Positions 24,964 to 37,000 of a stretch of DNA of 64,000 bases are shown one piece after another. How positions within the stretch are numbered: the stretch's first letter is position 1; every line of letters starts with the position of its first letter. The translations under genes and the position numbers were made by a program. The DNA is taken from contig NC_085051.1 in the NCBI RefSeq assembly GCF_963662255.1, positions 50,693,101 through 50,757,100 on the forward strand, in the 5' to 3' direction. The notes under the pieces were generated by a model. The model made no database searches and was not told the DNA's origin. It was given only the letters and a program-made list of their open reading frames with translations. This stretch comes from Cinclus cinclus. Taxonomy: Eukaryota; Chordata; Aves; Passeriformes; Cinclidae.

Positions 24964-25030
24964 ATGGAGGACGGCTTCTCCAGCTACAGCAGCCTCTACG
25001 ACACCTCCTCGCTGCTCCAGTTCTGCAACG
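24964..25030 (+). CDS. EML1: EML1 coding exon 1 (residues 1-22)
   Basis: This exon opens the echinoderm microtubule-associated protein-like 1 protein, a cytoplasmic microtubule-binding protein of interphase arrays and spindle that is needed for correct radial-glia position (loss causes subcortical heterotopia in mammals). It encodes 22 residues beginning MEDGFSSYSSLYD and ending LLQFCN, which agrees with the known EML1 N-terminus. The ATG has a strong Kozak context (A at -3, G at +4) and an in-frame stop lies upstream at 24847. The exon ends one base into a codon (phase 1) at a strong donor, AACG|GTAAGG. That base joins AT from exon 2 to give Asp23. Reading on past the donor gives proline/glycine-rich intron translation, not EML1. 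Family and exon identity are secure. Confidence 0.96.
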
Positions 25031-25434
25031 GTAAGGGCGGGGGCCGCCCCCGGCGAGCGGCGGGGTCCCGGCGCTCCGGCGGGGCGGGGGCGGAGGCCGG
25101 CGCGGGGAAGGCAGCGCCGGGAGCGGGCCTGGTCCAGGCTGCCGGCGGCGTCTCCGCCGCCCGGGGCCGCCCGGCTCCGCGGAGCAACTCGCCGAGAGGA
25201 GGAGGAGGAGAGAGCAAACTTCACCCCCTTCAGCCTCCCCCGTTATAGGGCGGGAAACCTGCCAGCCCTCGGGGCGCCTCTGCGAGCAACTTCTGCACCT
25301 CCTTCATGGGAGCATGCAGAGATATGTGCGCGTGTGCGGATGGTTTAGATGTCCGTGTGCATCTTTCCCAAAGGCAGATCTGGTAGCTCAAGCGATCACC
25401 CACCGCTGCGTGTCTCCTTTGCGCGTTTGCCAAC

Positions 25435-25530
25435 ATAAACACACACATACACATATAAATATATATCTATGTATATATATAAATAAACATATACATGTGT
25501 GTAGGACATGTATTTATATACGTGTATAGG
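25435..25530. repeat. CA/TA-rich simple repeat
   Basis: Imperfect mix of ACAC, ATAT and ATGT units immediately after the CpG island at the start of intron 1. Confidence 0.85.
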
Positions 25531-28186
25531 GCCGAGCTGCCCGTGACCCCGGGGGCACAGTGGGACACCGCGGCTGGGGCAGGTGTCCTTCAGCCCCCTG
25601 CCCGTCCCCGCTGCCAGAGCCCACCCGGCGCCTCTGCACCAGCCAAGGGCGGTGGTGAGGTGCCAGATGCCCGACTGGAGTCACGGGAGTTGGCCTGCAG
25701 TTACTGGTTTTTCTTTCTGCTGTTTTTTAAGGTAGGGGTTATTGGGGTGGCGGCATCACCTGGGTGGCAGCATGACTGGGGAGCTGCCAGGCTGCAGTGA
25801 CGGGTCATAAAAAAGGAACTGCAAGTATCCTCAGAGGCACTATTGGAGATTGGCCTGCATACTACTTGGGATTATTCAACTACCTGATATTTCCCTTGGG
25901 GGAAATAAATCAGCTATTCTAAATATTACAGAGTTCTTCATGGTAGACTATAATCTCAAAATACCTTACTTTGATATAAGTTATTGCTTTCTAGCAGCAA
26001 AATTGTGAGCATCCATAATCTCATATTTCATATTTGTGGCTCTCTTATTCCTCTACATTTTAGTAGTGGTCTCTGCTTTCTACTGCTGTCTGAACAGCTG
26101 GAGTCAGCTTCATACAAAATTGCTTCATGACAGCAACTGCATCAGACATAGCTGCCTCTTTCCTTGGAAGATATGAAGATGATAAATTTCACATTATTTT
26201 CTTTGTCATGTGGTACAAGGAAGAGTCAGGTTTGCAGAAAACTCTGATATGTGTGGACCTGGAGATTGTGGGAGCAGTTTTTTCAGGGCAGCAGGAGTTG
26301 TGTGTGGGCTGTGCATTGTGTGGTGACACCGTAATTCTGGAGCTCTTCAGGAGAGAAAACTATGACTATGTACGGGGGTTGTACACTAAGAGCAGATGCC
26401 TGTTTTGCCTAAACTTAATAAGTATTTCATTGTAAGCGTTTTTTAATAAGGAAACATGCAGCAGTGTATTTCAAAGTTTATACTCTAATCCATTTATAAG
26501 CAAGCTGTCTTCCTACCAAAATCCCTGGGCTTTGCTTTTACAGTGATCATGATAGTAGCCTGCATGTGGGAGCAGAAGGAGTAGCATCACTTTCTGAATA
26601 CTCTGAAAAAGCAGAGCAGCTTATTCCTGTGGTCTGTCCCTCACGTTGGTTTGGTGTCTGTGAACACCTATTATACTTGATGGAAATAGGCTGTATGTTT
26701 TTATATTGTATGCAGGCTTTAAAATCTTAGTTAATCCTTAAGTGTTATATTCTAGAATGTGTTTCTAGAAAAAATCACTTGCTTAGCTTTGTCTCACTGT
26801 AGATAGTGACCTCAAGGGCTATTGTAAGTTTGTATTATTCTGTGCTTATGAAAGTGGTTGAATTCAGGAGCCCTTCATTTTACAAGTTAGCCTTTAGTGA
26901 GCCTATATCAAATGAGATGAGGAGTTAAAGATAATCAGGCCTTTGAGTACAACCTTGAGGTAGCCAGGCATTCACACATGACCTGAGAGGAAGAAAATAC
27001 AAATAGAGGATGCCAGTGAGGGTTTTGAGGTTGGAAAGTGGTAAATAAAACTGCTTTATAGGGAAGTAGAAAGCTCTTGAAAGTATAATGGGCTGTATGA
27101 AAAATTATGTAAAGTTGAGATTGGGGCAAACATATAAAAGAAACCAAACAAAGCAAGCAAGTGGTAGAGATAGAAAGACAGTGTGATTTCAGTATATGGT
27201 AAAGTGAGAAACAAAATGGCTGGTAGGTGCTCAAAGTGGTCATTGCTGTAAAGGTTCCTGGTCTGAATAGGATTAATTTTAGTTGTACAAGAAAAGACAT
27301 GATGGAATTTTCTGGTGCTCTCAAACAGAAGAAATTATAAAGAGACTGCACATATGTATTCTTTTAAAAGATCAGGATGCAAAGGCTGTGCTCCTGAAAA
27401 AGTATCTGTGATTCACCTGCAGGGTAGCAACAAAGGTCTGCCTTGGGCCAAGGATGGCTGCAGTTTCTCCCACTTCTCAATACATTCTCCTTGTTTGGAG
27501 TGGGTGGGAGCCCAATAGGGGATTGGGAAGGAGGGAGCAGTAGCTGGGCAGAAGACTGTGATGGAGATGAAGGAGCAGGACCTTGTCTGGTGGAGGACCT
27601 GGTCAGGGAGAAAAAAGTTAATACAAGAGCAGATTTTCTCCAGATTTGTTCCTTTCTTTCTAGAAAGAGCCCTGGGTTCAGAAGAATTTGGGTCTTCACT
27701 GCTATGCAGATTTAGTTTGCGATATTATTTAGTAATGTGTTTTTATGATTTGTGATGTGTAAAAAATGAGGTAAATGGAGAAGGAAGGGAGTGAAGAAAG
27801 AGGTGAGGAAAATATGTTAGTTTTGAGCTACATGTCTAGAATCTAGGGCAAATATTTAGCACAGCTAGTTCAAAGACACCTACTTTCTTCAAACTCCTTT
27901 TTTCAGAATAGTAAAGGTACAGATGGCATTTGAGAAACATTGTGTTAATGAACGCAATTGTCAATCTGAGATAACATCAAAGCAAGAAGTACAAACTTCC
28001 AATGTGATTTTAGGCAAGTTATTTCATTCTTGATGCCTTAGTTTCCTTAGTTGCAAACTGAGCAGAAAGTACATGCCTGCTTTAGAGGAGTTTATCATAT
28101 TTATTGGTTTGTTTGGTATCCCCCTCTTCAGTTTCAGAGGACAATCTTCAGATGCACAAACTGTTTTGTTAGTTGCCCTGCCTGCT

Positions 28187-28205
28187 CTGTTTGTTTGTTT
28201 GTTTA
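28187..28205. repeat. TTTG repeat in intron 1
   Basis: Nearly five perfect TTTG-type units. Confidence 0.9.
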
Positions 28206-29180
28206 TTTTTAAGAAAGACACTAAAATAACTTCTCTTAAAGCCCAAGGACAATTCTCAACTTACGTGTCACTTTCCAGGTAATTAAGGACTCCATTGGTT
28301 TATTTTGCATGTTGTAAACCAAAACTTAGATAATATTAACTGTGCCTGGTTATAGATACCTTTCTTGTTATAGAAGTTACTTTTAGATAGAAAGCCAGTA
28401 TGTTTATCTACAGTCACTCAGGTTGCTAGTCATGTGTTATTTAAGCTGAAGGTAAAAGTGGAAGGATATTGATAAGGCACGATAGTGTTGAGGTTTTTAG
28501 CATCTGCTTAAAAACTGATGGAGAGAACCACGTTGGACATGAAACACTACCAAACAAGACATATAGTGGAATTAGGGACAGTGCTCAACTCACCTCCAGC
28601 TGATTTACTAAGTTGCAGCTGTGATCAGTACCGATGATAGCCAGGTTGGGAACACACATAGGGTGTGGGCAGAGTTTGGTGGGTCCTCTGACCACAAATC
28701 CCTATCTATCTATTCTCTATCTGTTTACACAGCCTTCACCACAGTAATTGCTGTGGGCAGGACTATTAGGTATGTGAAATGTGAAGTGTGAAATCTGGGA
28801 TTCCTGCAAAATGCCTCTGTAGACTTAAAGATGGAAGTGAAAATTTTTATATGATTTCTTTGGAACTTGTAGCCTCTTTTAAACATCCTTCATGTGGCTA
28901 CTGGGAAAATCATAGCTGGCAAATCAAATGACCATTGCTGCAACCATAAATGCCGTGCTTGACAGAAGCTTCAACTTTAGAGTATCTGGGTAAAGCAGTA
29001 AAAAAAGCGTGAAACATTATTTCTGAATGAAATTGATATCTTTGACAAGGGACTCCATAATGTTAATTACAATTCTGTTAAACAGATTACCTGAAGTATA
29101 ATTGTTAGTAAAAAAAAAAAGTAGAGAAAAAATTAAGTTGATACAAATTATGCTATAATATATTTTCTAAAAAAAAACCC

Positions 29181-29550
29181 AGAATGATCACAAAATATGC
29201 TGAGCAGGAAGGGACCCACCAGGATCGTTGATCATCCAACCCTTAGCCCTGCACAGGGCCATCCACAAGAATCACACCATGTGCCAAGAGCATTGTCCAG
29301 GCACTTACTGTACTCTGTCAGGCTTGGGGCTGTGAGCACTTCCTGGGGAGCCTGTTCCAGTGCCCAGCCACCCTATAGGAGAAGAACGTTTTTCTAATAT
29401 CCAGCCTAAATTTCCCTTGACACAACTTCTGGCTATGCCCCCTGGTTCTGACCTGGTCACTACAGTGGCTACTCATCTTCCCATCATGAGGAAGTTGTAG
29501 ACTGTGGTGAGGTCTCCTCTAAGTCTCCTGCTCCAGGCTGAACAGACCAA
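29181..29550 (-). mobile_element. CR1 LINE 3' fragment, about 370 bp
   Basis: The best-preserved repeat in the window. Read from the left it is the reverse complement of a CR1 tail: AGAATGATCACAAAATATGC, GGAAGGGACCCACCAGGATC, TCACACCATGTGCC, GGGGAGCCTGTTCCAGTGCC, CTAATATCCAGCCTAAA, GAGGAAGTTGTAGACTG and CTCCAGGCTGAACAGACCAA, all in the consensus order. It is 5' truncated and has no coding capacity. It lies antisense to EML1 in intron 1. Confidence 0.95.
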
Positions 29551-32500
29551 TAATAATAAAAAAACCCTTCTAAAAAGTAATGGTTTCTTTTGGCTCCCTC
29601 CCCCCCAAAAAACTAAATCATGTTAAGATTTTTGACAGGTAATAGCTTTGATAAATGTCAGTCACTCTTAAGTCACGCAAAGTAAATTGTGTGACTCACT
29701 TTTTGTCAGTCTATTTGCAGCTTGAATCTTTTGCTTCTGTAATTCTCCTCCATTCCTGAAAACAAATTGAATATGTGTACCTCTTCTCTTCAACTCCTGT
29801 ATCTGCAAGTGGAGTAATGCCTGTCAGGGAGGAAGTGAGCACCACAAACAGGAAATCTGTATGGACAGTATTATTCTGGTGGTTGTCTTTCCTTTCCCAT
29901 TTGACTCTCACACTTCCTCTCCTTAACCTTCCTAAATGCAGCCAGTTACCTTCTTCCTACAGCTGGACCAAAGGCACACAATATGGAATGGGTTAGGGAA
30001 GGAACAATGGTAAGTTGAGCCTTGTAGCTTTCAGGGCACCAGTTCAAATCTATCAAGGGCTGGAAAAGACTGTAATTTCTTTTACCATGATAATTTCCTA
30101 ACAATAATGCAAAACAAAATTGGATTTTTTAATTCAATTTTCACTGGGCAGATTCGTGCACTATGTGTAGGAAAAGGTGTTGCAAGCATGTTCAAAAAGA
30201 TGTTGCAAACATGTTAATAGTATTACTCATGTTGTTTTTCTCAGAAGTCCATAACAACACAGTCAGAAGACAAATCAGACTTTCTCATGTTTCATCTCTG
30301 CATCTCTCCAGAGCAGCAGCATGTTTTGAACTCAGGAATGGAGGTGATACCTCACTTGAGGCTTTTACCAGTTTTGCAGAACAGATTTTATTACCTTAGA
30401 CAGCATTTTCTTAACTTTTCCTTCAGTGAGATTTGTTCTGGCTCTTGCAGTCAAACTCTTAAAAGAAATGCTGAACTGGACTCCACATTAAATGTTAGCT
30501 TTATGCATTTTGGAGCTATATGGAGTATAAGTTGATTCTATAATATTTTTCTTCACTACTTGAGTAAAGAGGAGGGAGAGGTGGCATACAAAAACACTTT
30601 TTTTTTGGATTTGTGCAGTAATTGTATGCAGAATAAATCAGTATGCTATGAATTAAAAATAACTTGCTGCAATGGACACTTGCACAATATATATTGTTAG
30701 CCTATTAGAGCTCAAACTGTTACTACTAATAAGACACTATATAAGTAAGCTGAATTTGTTGCCCTTTAATTAGCTACTTATTTCCAAAACATGAATTATT
30801 AACACTTGTGTTAGTCATGAATGGTGTTAATTATAGTTACTGGAATTTAATTTTTTTCCCTTTTTTTATTTCTTTTTTAACTAAGCTTATAAAAACAAAT
30901 GAAAATGTAGACCAGTCATGAGAGAATCCTCTAGTGATAGTCAAACCTCAATAGAGAATCTGTGTCAGTGTTAGCAATGTGGAGAGGAACTACAAGTATC
31001 AAGTATTTTATCATGAATAAAACAACATACAGAATTGCAAATTAAAGCATTCAGCTCTCGGCAGAAAAACATGCTTTATCTGATCTTCTAGGAGTTTTAA
31101 AAAATTTAATATTACTTTACAGAGTGGATAAAATATAGGTTTTAAGTTCTAATTAAAAATAGCAAATCAGAAATTCTTTTATTGAACCTTAAGACACATG
31201 CAAATAATTCAAATAAGGATTAAAATTATATTAAAAATACATTATTAAAAAAGTGGATATACATGAGAAGACAGTGAGGGAGTGCACCAGTCAGTGACAT
31301 ACATTTTATTAGGTTTTATTCTGACTTCCCTCTTCTTTCTCCTTTCCTTAGAAATTGAAGATGAAGATTTTAAAGTTGATGTGCAGTTTTTTGTCAAGAG
31401 AAGTTTTGTGAAGTTGTAATAATGAACCTGTCTTTTGATCTCTAAAATCTTGTGGATGATGAGAGAGAATATGTAGGAAGTTTGTATGAAAGAGTGTAAT
31501 GACTACATTTTTTGTTGGGTGCTTGCTCTTTGTAAATGACACTAATTGGGTAACCATAAGGAAATGTGAAAGCTTTAGAGGTAGTGCAAAAGGAGCTGTG
31601 GATGATGCTCTTCTTCCATGAAACACAATTTAAAATGTTTGTCCATTACATAATTAAAACGTGGAAGTAGCTCCCTGAGGTTTTTTAGGGAGATGGGGTG
31701 GGGATAATGATATGTTAACATGATTTCACTAAATTAATTCTTTGGAAAGTAATTAAGTGAGATTGTCCACACTCCATTGCTTCCAAAGGGTAAAATCTGA
31801 CATGGTTCATCATACTCTCATCTTGCTCTGAAATGACTGATTATTGAATAAATATAATATATTCATTTGAAAACTACCATTGGAGATCTCTAGCACTGTT
31901 TTCAGATATTGTGGAATGTAGAAACTAATCATCTTTTTGGATTTAAAATCTGGAATAAATACTCCATTGTGATGAAAGCAGTTTGGGTCTCTTAACGCCA
32001 TATACTCCGTATTTGATGGTAAATTTGCATCAAGGTTCCTGCAAACAGGAATGAAGAAATGTTTTCTGGGTTTAAGTATAACTTCTATAATCTGTTGCAG
32101 GCCAATACATGAAGCATTGCTACTGGCTTTTAGACATCTGGGAATTGAGTGTGGACAAGAGCCTAAGCTAAGCTTTGAAATGTGAGGTTCCTAAGATGGG
32201 GAATAGATGAACACATTTCAATACGTACATAGAAAAACAATCTTTGTTTCAAGCTAGTAAAGGTAAATATTTTCAAATTAAAATTTTGTAATTAATCTTG
32301 TGTTTATGAAAACTAGATTTTTCTTTTTCTTACATCTGTGTTGAAAAACACAGCAGACTAAAGCAGCCTTTGACATTTCCCAGTGCAGGTCCTGTACACT
32401 CAAGTGGGGCTGACTGGGCACTGGTGTCTAGAATTTCCTTGAGGCTGTTAAAGGTTTCTGTACCCTGAAGTCAGCAGCATTAGGAGCAGTTCTTACTTTT

Positions 32501-33991
32501 TTTCTTTTGGTGAAAAAAGAAAAAAAAATCCCTCTGAAACCCGAGAAAGATCCTGACACAGTTTCATATTTATTTTATGCTTACTAAAACAAATAATCAC
32601 TTTGTTGCTTCCTTTTCCCCTTCCCTCTGTAGCATTTCACAAGCTGTTTTATCCAGACCTGTTGCTGCCTAGAAAGCATCCTTCCATGTCCCACATGGAG
32701 ATGCTGCTTTAAAGAGCTGGCAGGATGTGGCAGGTGGGTCCTTGTGCTGCCCCTGAAGCAGGTATGTCAGGGTTTGTGTGTACCCACATTGTCCCACTGC
32801 TCAGTGCCCGATGAATGACATGGTGACCGAGGTCTGTGGCTACTTGGGTGGTCCAGCAAGGCTGGCTGGGCCACAGGGGGAATGAGGTCTTTATCTAAAC
32901 TGATAAAAACCTTACAGGAATTAGCATATTCTGAGGCTCAGGCCAGCCTTTATTCAAACCAGTGTCTGCATTGCTGCCTTTTTGCTTTACATCATCCAAA
33001 TATAGGACAAAATTATAGGGCAGTGACACACAGGACTATGCTTAAATGATCTGAAAAAGCAGGCTATCCTTTTTAGGTTACTAACTGTGAATCTAAACAT
33101 TGAATTTTGAATTAAATTTTAAAATTGACATTGAGGAGTTTCTGTCCATGTATTATGAGAGGCAGTGTTATAGAGCACAAATACAATACCTTAGTGTAAC
33201 ACAGTAATAATTGCTGATGTGCTTTGGGATAAGAAGCAAAATCCAGACAATGTACAGGTGATAGAAATTTAATTGTAGAGTTCAATAGTACTGTAGTTTG
33301 AAACTCTGGAAATGATCATGGCAAAGTCCAGTTGAATCTAAAAAAATGAGGATTCTTAGCAATAAGAAATTATTATAGTAAAATATATATCAACTGTAAT
33401 TTGGTGAACTCTGTATAATGCCAGGCAGGGAAGGAGGTGTGAGGGGAGGTTCTTTCTTTTTCTCCCTTTTATGCTAGACAGTGTGAGAAGTCCTTGTGGT
33501 AGCTGTATTTCAGTTTGGAAATAAGTGATTTCAGAAGTTTTAATGAACTAATGAAGGGTCCTTTGGGACCAAATATTTTATACCTACAGTTTTTAAGTAA
33601 AGTGTTTATATGTGTTTGCAGGACTTGAGACCTTCTCTACAGAGAAGTGAGAAAAGTTCAATTTTTAAAATTTGGGGGTTTGGTGTGTGGTCCAACAAAC
33701 ATATAGGATGGGGTCAGCTAGTGGAGGCATACAGATAAGCCTTTATTTGACTGGCATACTGCAAGATATTGCAGCTGAAGGGCTGAATACTTTTAAGAGG
33801 TATATATAAGCTGCACTAGCTCTGTGATGCTGCACTCCAGCACTATTAGCACATTAGCAGGAACTGTGGAACAAGGGGAAGAAATCTGTAAAGCAAAATA
33901 ATTTGTGGTGTGGCTGGTGTATCCAGTGTCTCTGCATTTACCAGGGGCTAGCTCTAGTTTAATGCTATTTACCAAACACACTTCTGCACTG

Positions 33992-34021
33992 GAGCACTCC
34001 TGCTGTGCTGCTGGAGTGCTC
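33992..34021. repeat. Inverted repeat, 9-bp arms
   Basis: GAGCACTCC (33992-34000) and GGAGTGCTC (34013-34021) pair around a 12-base loop. Confidence 0.7.
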
Positions 34022-37000
34022 TCCCAAGACTTGGCCCCTCTGTGAACCAAAGAGGGGTGATGGGTGATGAACACTGCTGCAGCATCCTTTGGATCCAAAC
34101 TGAAATATGTACAGGGAGCTGTGGCAGCTAGAGCTGGGGCAGTCGTACTGTCGTAGTCTATGAGAGATGTTTTCTCCCACTCTCTAGTTTTTAACCATCA
34201 TTCATTCCATTTGGGAAGCAGCATGGTCAGTACACCAGCTGAGAAGTTGCTTCCTTGATGTTCTGTTCTGGTTTTCTTGAGATTTTTAATATGGTGAACA
34301 AGGAACCACAGGATCTGTATTGGGTGCGAGCACCTCTTTAGGTCTGAAGATTGTTTTCACAGTTTCTCTATCAGAAAGATCGTTATGATCAGAACAAAAA
34401 ATTAAAAACTCTGGACTTCTTTCTTTTGAGAAAGTTTTAATGGATCAGACAGAACTAAAACCAAGGGTTTACAACAGTTCTGCTTTACTGAAAGATCTAA
34501 GCCCACTCATTTTTAGGGCAGAGAGAGGGGAAGGCATATGGGTGTAGCAGTCTACCAGTTCTTTTTATTATTTAATAGTTTGGTGTTTCCATCTCTGTTT
34601 TTAAAGCTGAATAAACAGGATACAAATATTAAGGGCTTTGGTTGTGGGGTTCCCTCCCCTGATTGTTACTTATCATTGTATAGTGGGTTTTGCTTAGGTT
34701 GTTTTTGCTGCATTGGATGACCTGTTGTTTAAGAGACTTCGGATAACCGTGTTATCTGCACAAGCCTAAAAGAATAAATGGTTCTGACTATCACACCTGT
34801 AGAAGTTCAGAACAGATTTATAGCTGAATTACATCATTAGTTATTTGAATGGTATTTCAGCTTTCTTTCATGATTTGGAGTCTTTGTTTTGGTTTTAGGA
34901 AAGAGTTAAATAACTGAGTTGTGGGATTAAATGTTCAGCTATGGAATTGAGAAATGGTTGCTGTTGTGTTAAGTGAATGCTTTATAACTAAAATTCATAG
35001 AAGCTGGAAAACACGTTTGTTGGTATGGTCTCCTGAATGCAGTATATTTGTATCTGCTCACTCATTTTTTTATGGAGCGCAGGGTTTTAGGCATTAAGAT
35101 GAAACTTTACAGCAGTGAACAGACTAGTCTGGTTTATTCCAGCATTGTCTCACATGTAAATTATTTGAGAAATTCTGTTCTGTAGCTGTCAGTCCTTGGT
35201 AAGATACTCTTGCTGGGATTCTAGCTTCTTCTGTGAACACATACACCTGGATGATTTATCTGCTTATTTCTAAATTTTGTTTAAATAGGGGGAGTCTGTA
35301 TCAGGTCAATTTACCACTTCCCACACTCCCACAGGGCCAAGATGAATCAAAAGAACTCTTTCTCCTTTCATCTGCACTTTTAAAATTGTCTACCTTGTTT
35401 CTGATGCATACTGATGTAATACAATCATTTTTCTAACTTTGAAGGTGAGTAACACTATGTGATAATGTTTCAACTGTTTCAATGAAGTGAAAAGATACAA
35501 AGTAACGTAGATGGGAGACAAAGGGATGTTACAGATGACAGACTCGGTCCTTCAGATGTTATGTGATAAGAGGGTGTATAGTGTTCCTTAGGAGTAAAGG
35601 TTAATAAACCAGAGAGCTATGGGAGCTGGAAGATAAGACTGTAAAATTCAGAAGATGGAGGTTAAGTGGATTCTGGTCTTGAGGGCAGACCTGATGTCCC
35701 TGCCCCATTGCCTGTTTCCACTTTCAACTGGGGCTGATAAACCACGGCACACTGTGCAGCTGCTCGGGAGGAAGGTCTTGTTTCCCCTTCTCTCACTTGC
35801 TGTCTGTGATTTTACCTACTTGATGGACTAAATTGTCAGTTAGTTTAACATGCTAACCTAACAGAAAGAAAGTAATTAAAACCAGGCAGTATCTGTGTGT
35901 GGTGTTTTTGTTTTACTTTTGCTGGGTTAGTTTTCTGCCAAGTGGGAGAATTAAATCAGTTTCCAGAGGCAGCAGAAGATAAATTGTAGGAGAAGCGGGT
36001 GCTGCAGACAGACTGGGGGCTTCTAGAATGGCCATTGTGTCTTGTGGAACTGGACCCTTGCTTTTGTCATTGCAGCTGCTTGTGGCACCATGTGTTCCAC
36101 AGCATCAATAAATTAATCCAAGTTAGAAGTATTGCCCATCTGTTATGTATTGTAGCAGGTAGAAGGGATCCCCTTTTTCCTGTCTTGTGCCAGGCATAGT
36201 GGTGGTAGGCAAACTTTTAAAACATTGCATGAGGCAGTACAAGGGAGAGACATGCAGCTGCTGAAGACTAATAAAGAGGCAAACTACTTTTTGAATGGTA
36301 CAAATATGATTGAAAATTGAATTAAAGTTCATAGAGGTGGAAAATTACCTATGCATCATAAATTTAATTTCCAGTCCACCTACCCATTCTAAGCAGAGTG
36401 AACCAACATACAGTTTTTACCACTGAGATTCCTGTCTTTGGTGAATATTTAGTTTTTGTTGCTTTTCATGCGTGTCTGTGTGTGTTTTGTTGGTTTTTTT
36501 GCCTCCCTGGAAACTATGAATCTCAACTTTTTTGTAATCCTTTTTATGTGTTTTTCAGAATATAATATCATATTCAATTAAAAAAAAATCATAGTTGGCA
36601 CCAGGGACACAGGTGTACTGAATATTTTTTTAAACTGAAATTTTAATTAGTAATTGAATATTACCTACCCTTTTTTCTTGCACTTTGGAAATTTGTAACT
36701 TTGCATTTCTTTTATTTTCCTTTATAGTTTTGAGATAGAAGTAAAATTTCTGTCAAAAGAACAATGATCTCTTCTTTCTTACATTACTTCACTTGGAAGC
36801 ACACTTGTTTCAGGGGCATGTTCATCAGATTATTCCATAACTTTTCAGGAAAAAGCATACCCTAAAATCAGAATTAATCAGTAACAGACTTCATCAGTGT
36901 GATGCTGCTGCTCTGTTCTCAGAACCAAGTCTGGGCATTCATTTGATTACAGTAAACTCACTGCAAGGAGAAGAGGAAGATCCACAAGAACTTTGTGCAT

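Larger units (their letters stand above)
24290..25320 (+). promoter_or_regulatory. EML1: CpG-island promoter and 5' leader of EML1
   Basis: This roughly 1-kb stretch is sharply GC- and CpG-rich against AT-rich flanks and contains the EML1 first coding exon, so it is the likely promoter. No TATA box is visible. GC boxes are seen at 24486-24492 (GGGCGGG), 24732-24740 (CCCCGCCCC, reverse orientation), 24743-24750 and 25081-25089 (GGGGCGGGG), as expected for an Sp/KLF-driven dispersed promoter. A perfect RFX X-box lies at 24829-24842. The transcription start cannot be fixed from sequence; it should lie between about 24.4 and 24.95 kb. Edges of the island are estimates by eye. A divergent antisense transcript from the same island is possible but nothing here shows it. 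Confidence 0.9.

Noticed and set aside
24451..25224. Antisense open frame of 257 codons in the CpG island
   Set aside because: Same cause: lack of stops in CpG-rich sequence, low-complexity product, no recognisable domain.
24290..25348. Long open frame (352 codons) through the CpG island
   Set aside because: GC-rich DNA has few stop codons, and open frames appear in most frames on both strands here. The translation is low-complexity Ala/Arg/Pro/Gly and crosses the EML1 start codon and donor in a different frame.
25745..25775. CTCF-like word around ACCTGGGTGGCAG
   Set aside because: Three mismatches at informative positions of the CTCF core; too weak to call.
26127..26435. 102-codon open frame in intron 1
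   Set aside because: No family resemblance, no exon borders in phase with EML1, and the composition is like neighbouring intron.
26935..27351. 138-codon antisense frame in intron 1
   Set aside because: Hydrophobic, low-information translation of AT-rich DNA; no start context or homology recognised.
30030..30085. GGGCTGGAAAAGACTG resembling a CR1 end
   Set aside because: Match stops after about 15 bases, and the flanks do not continue in CR1 order.
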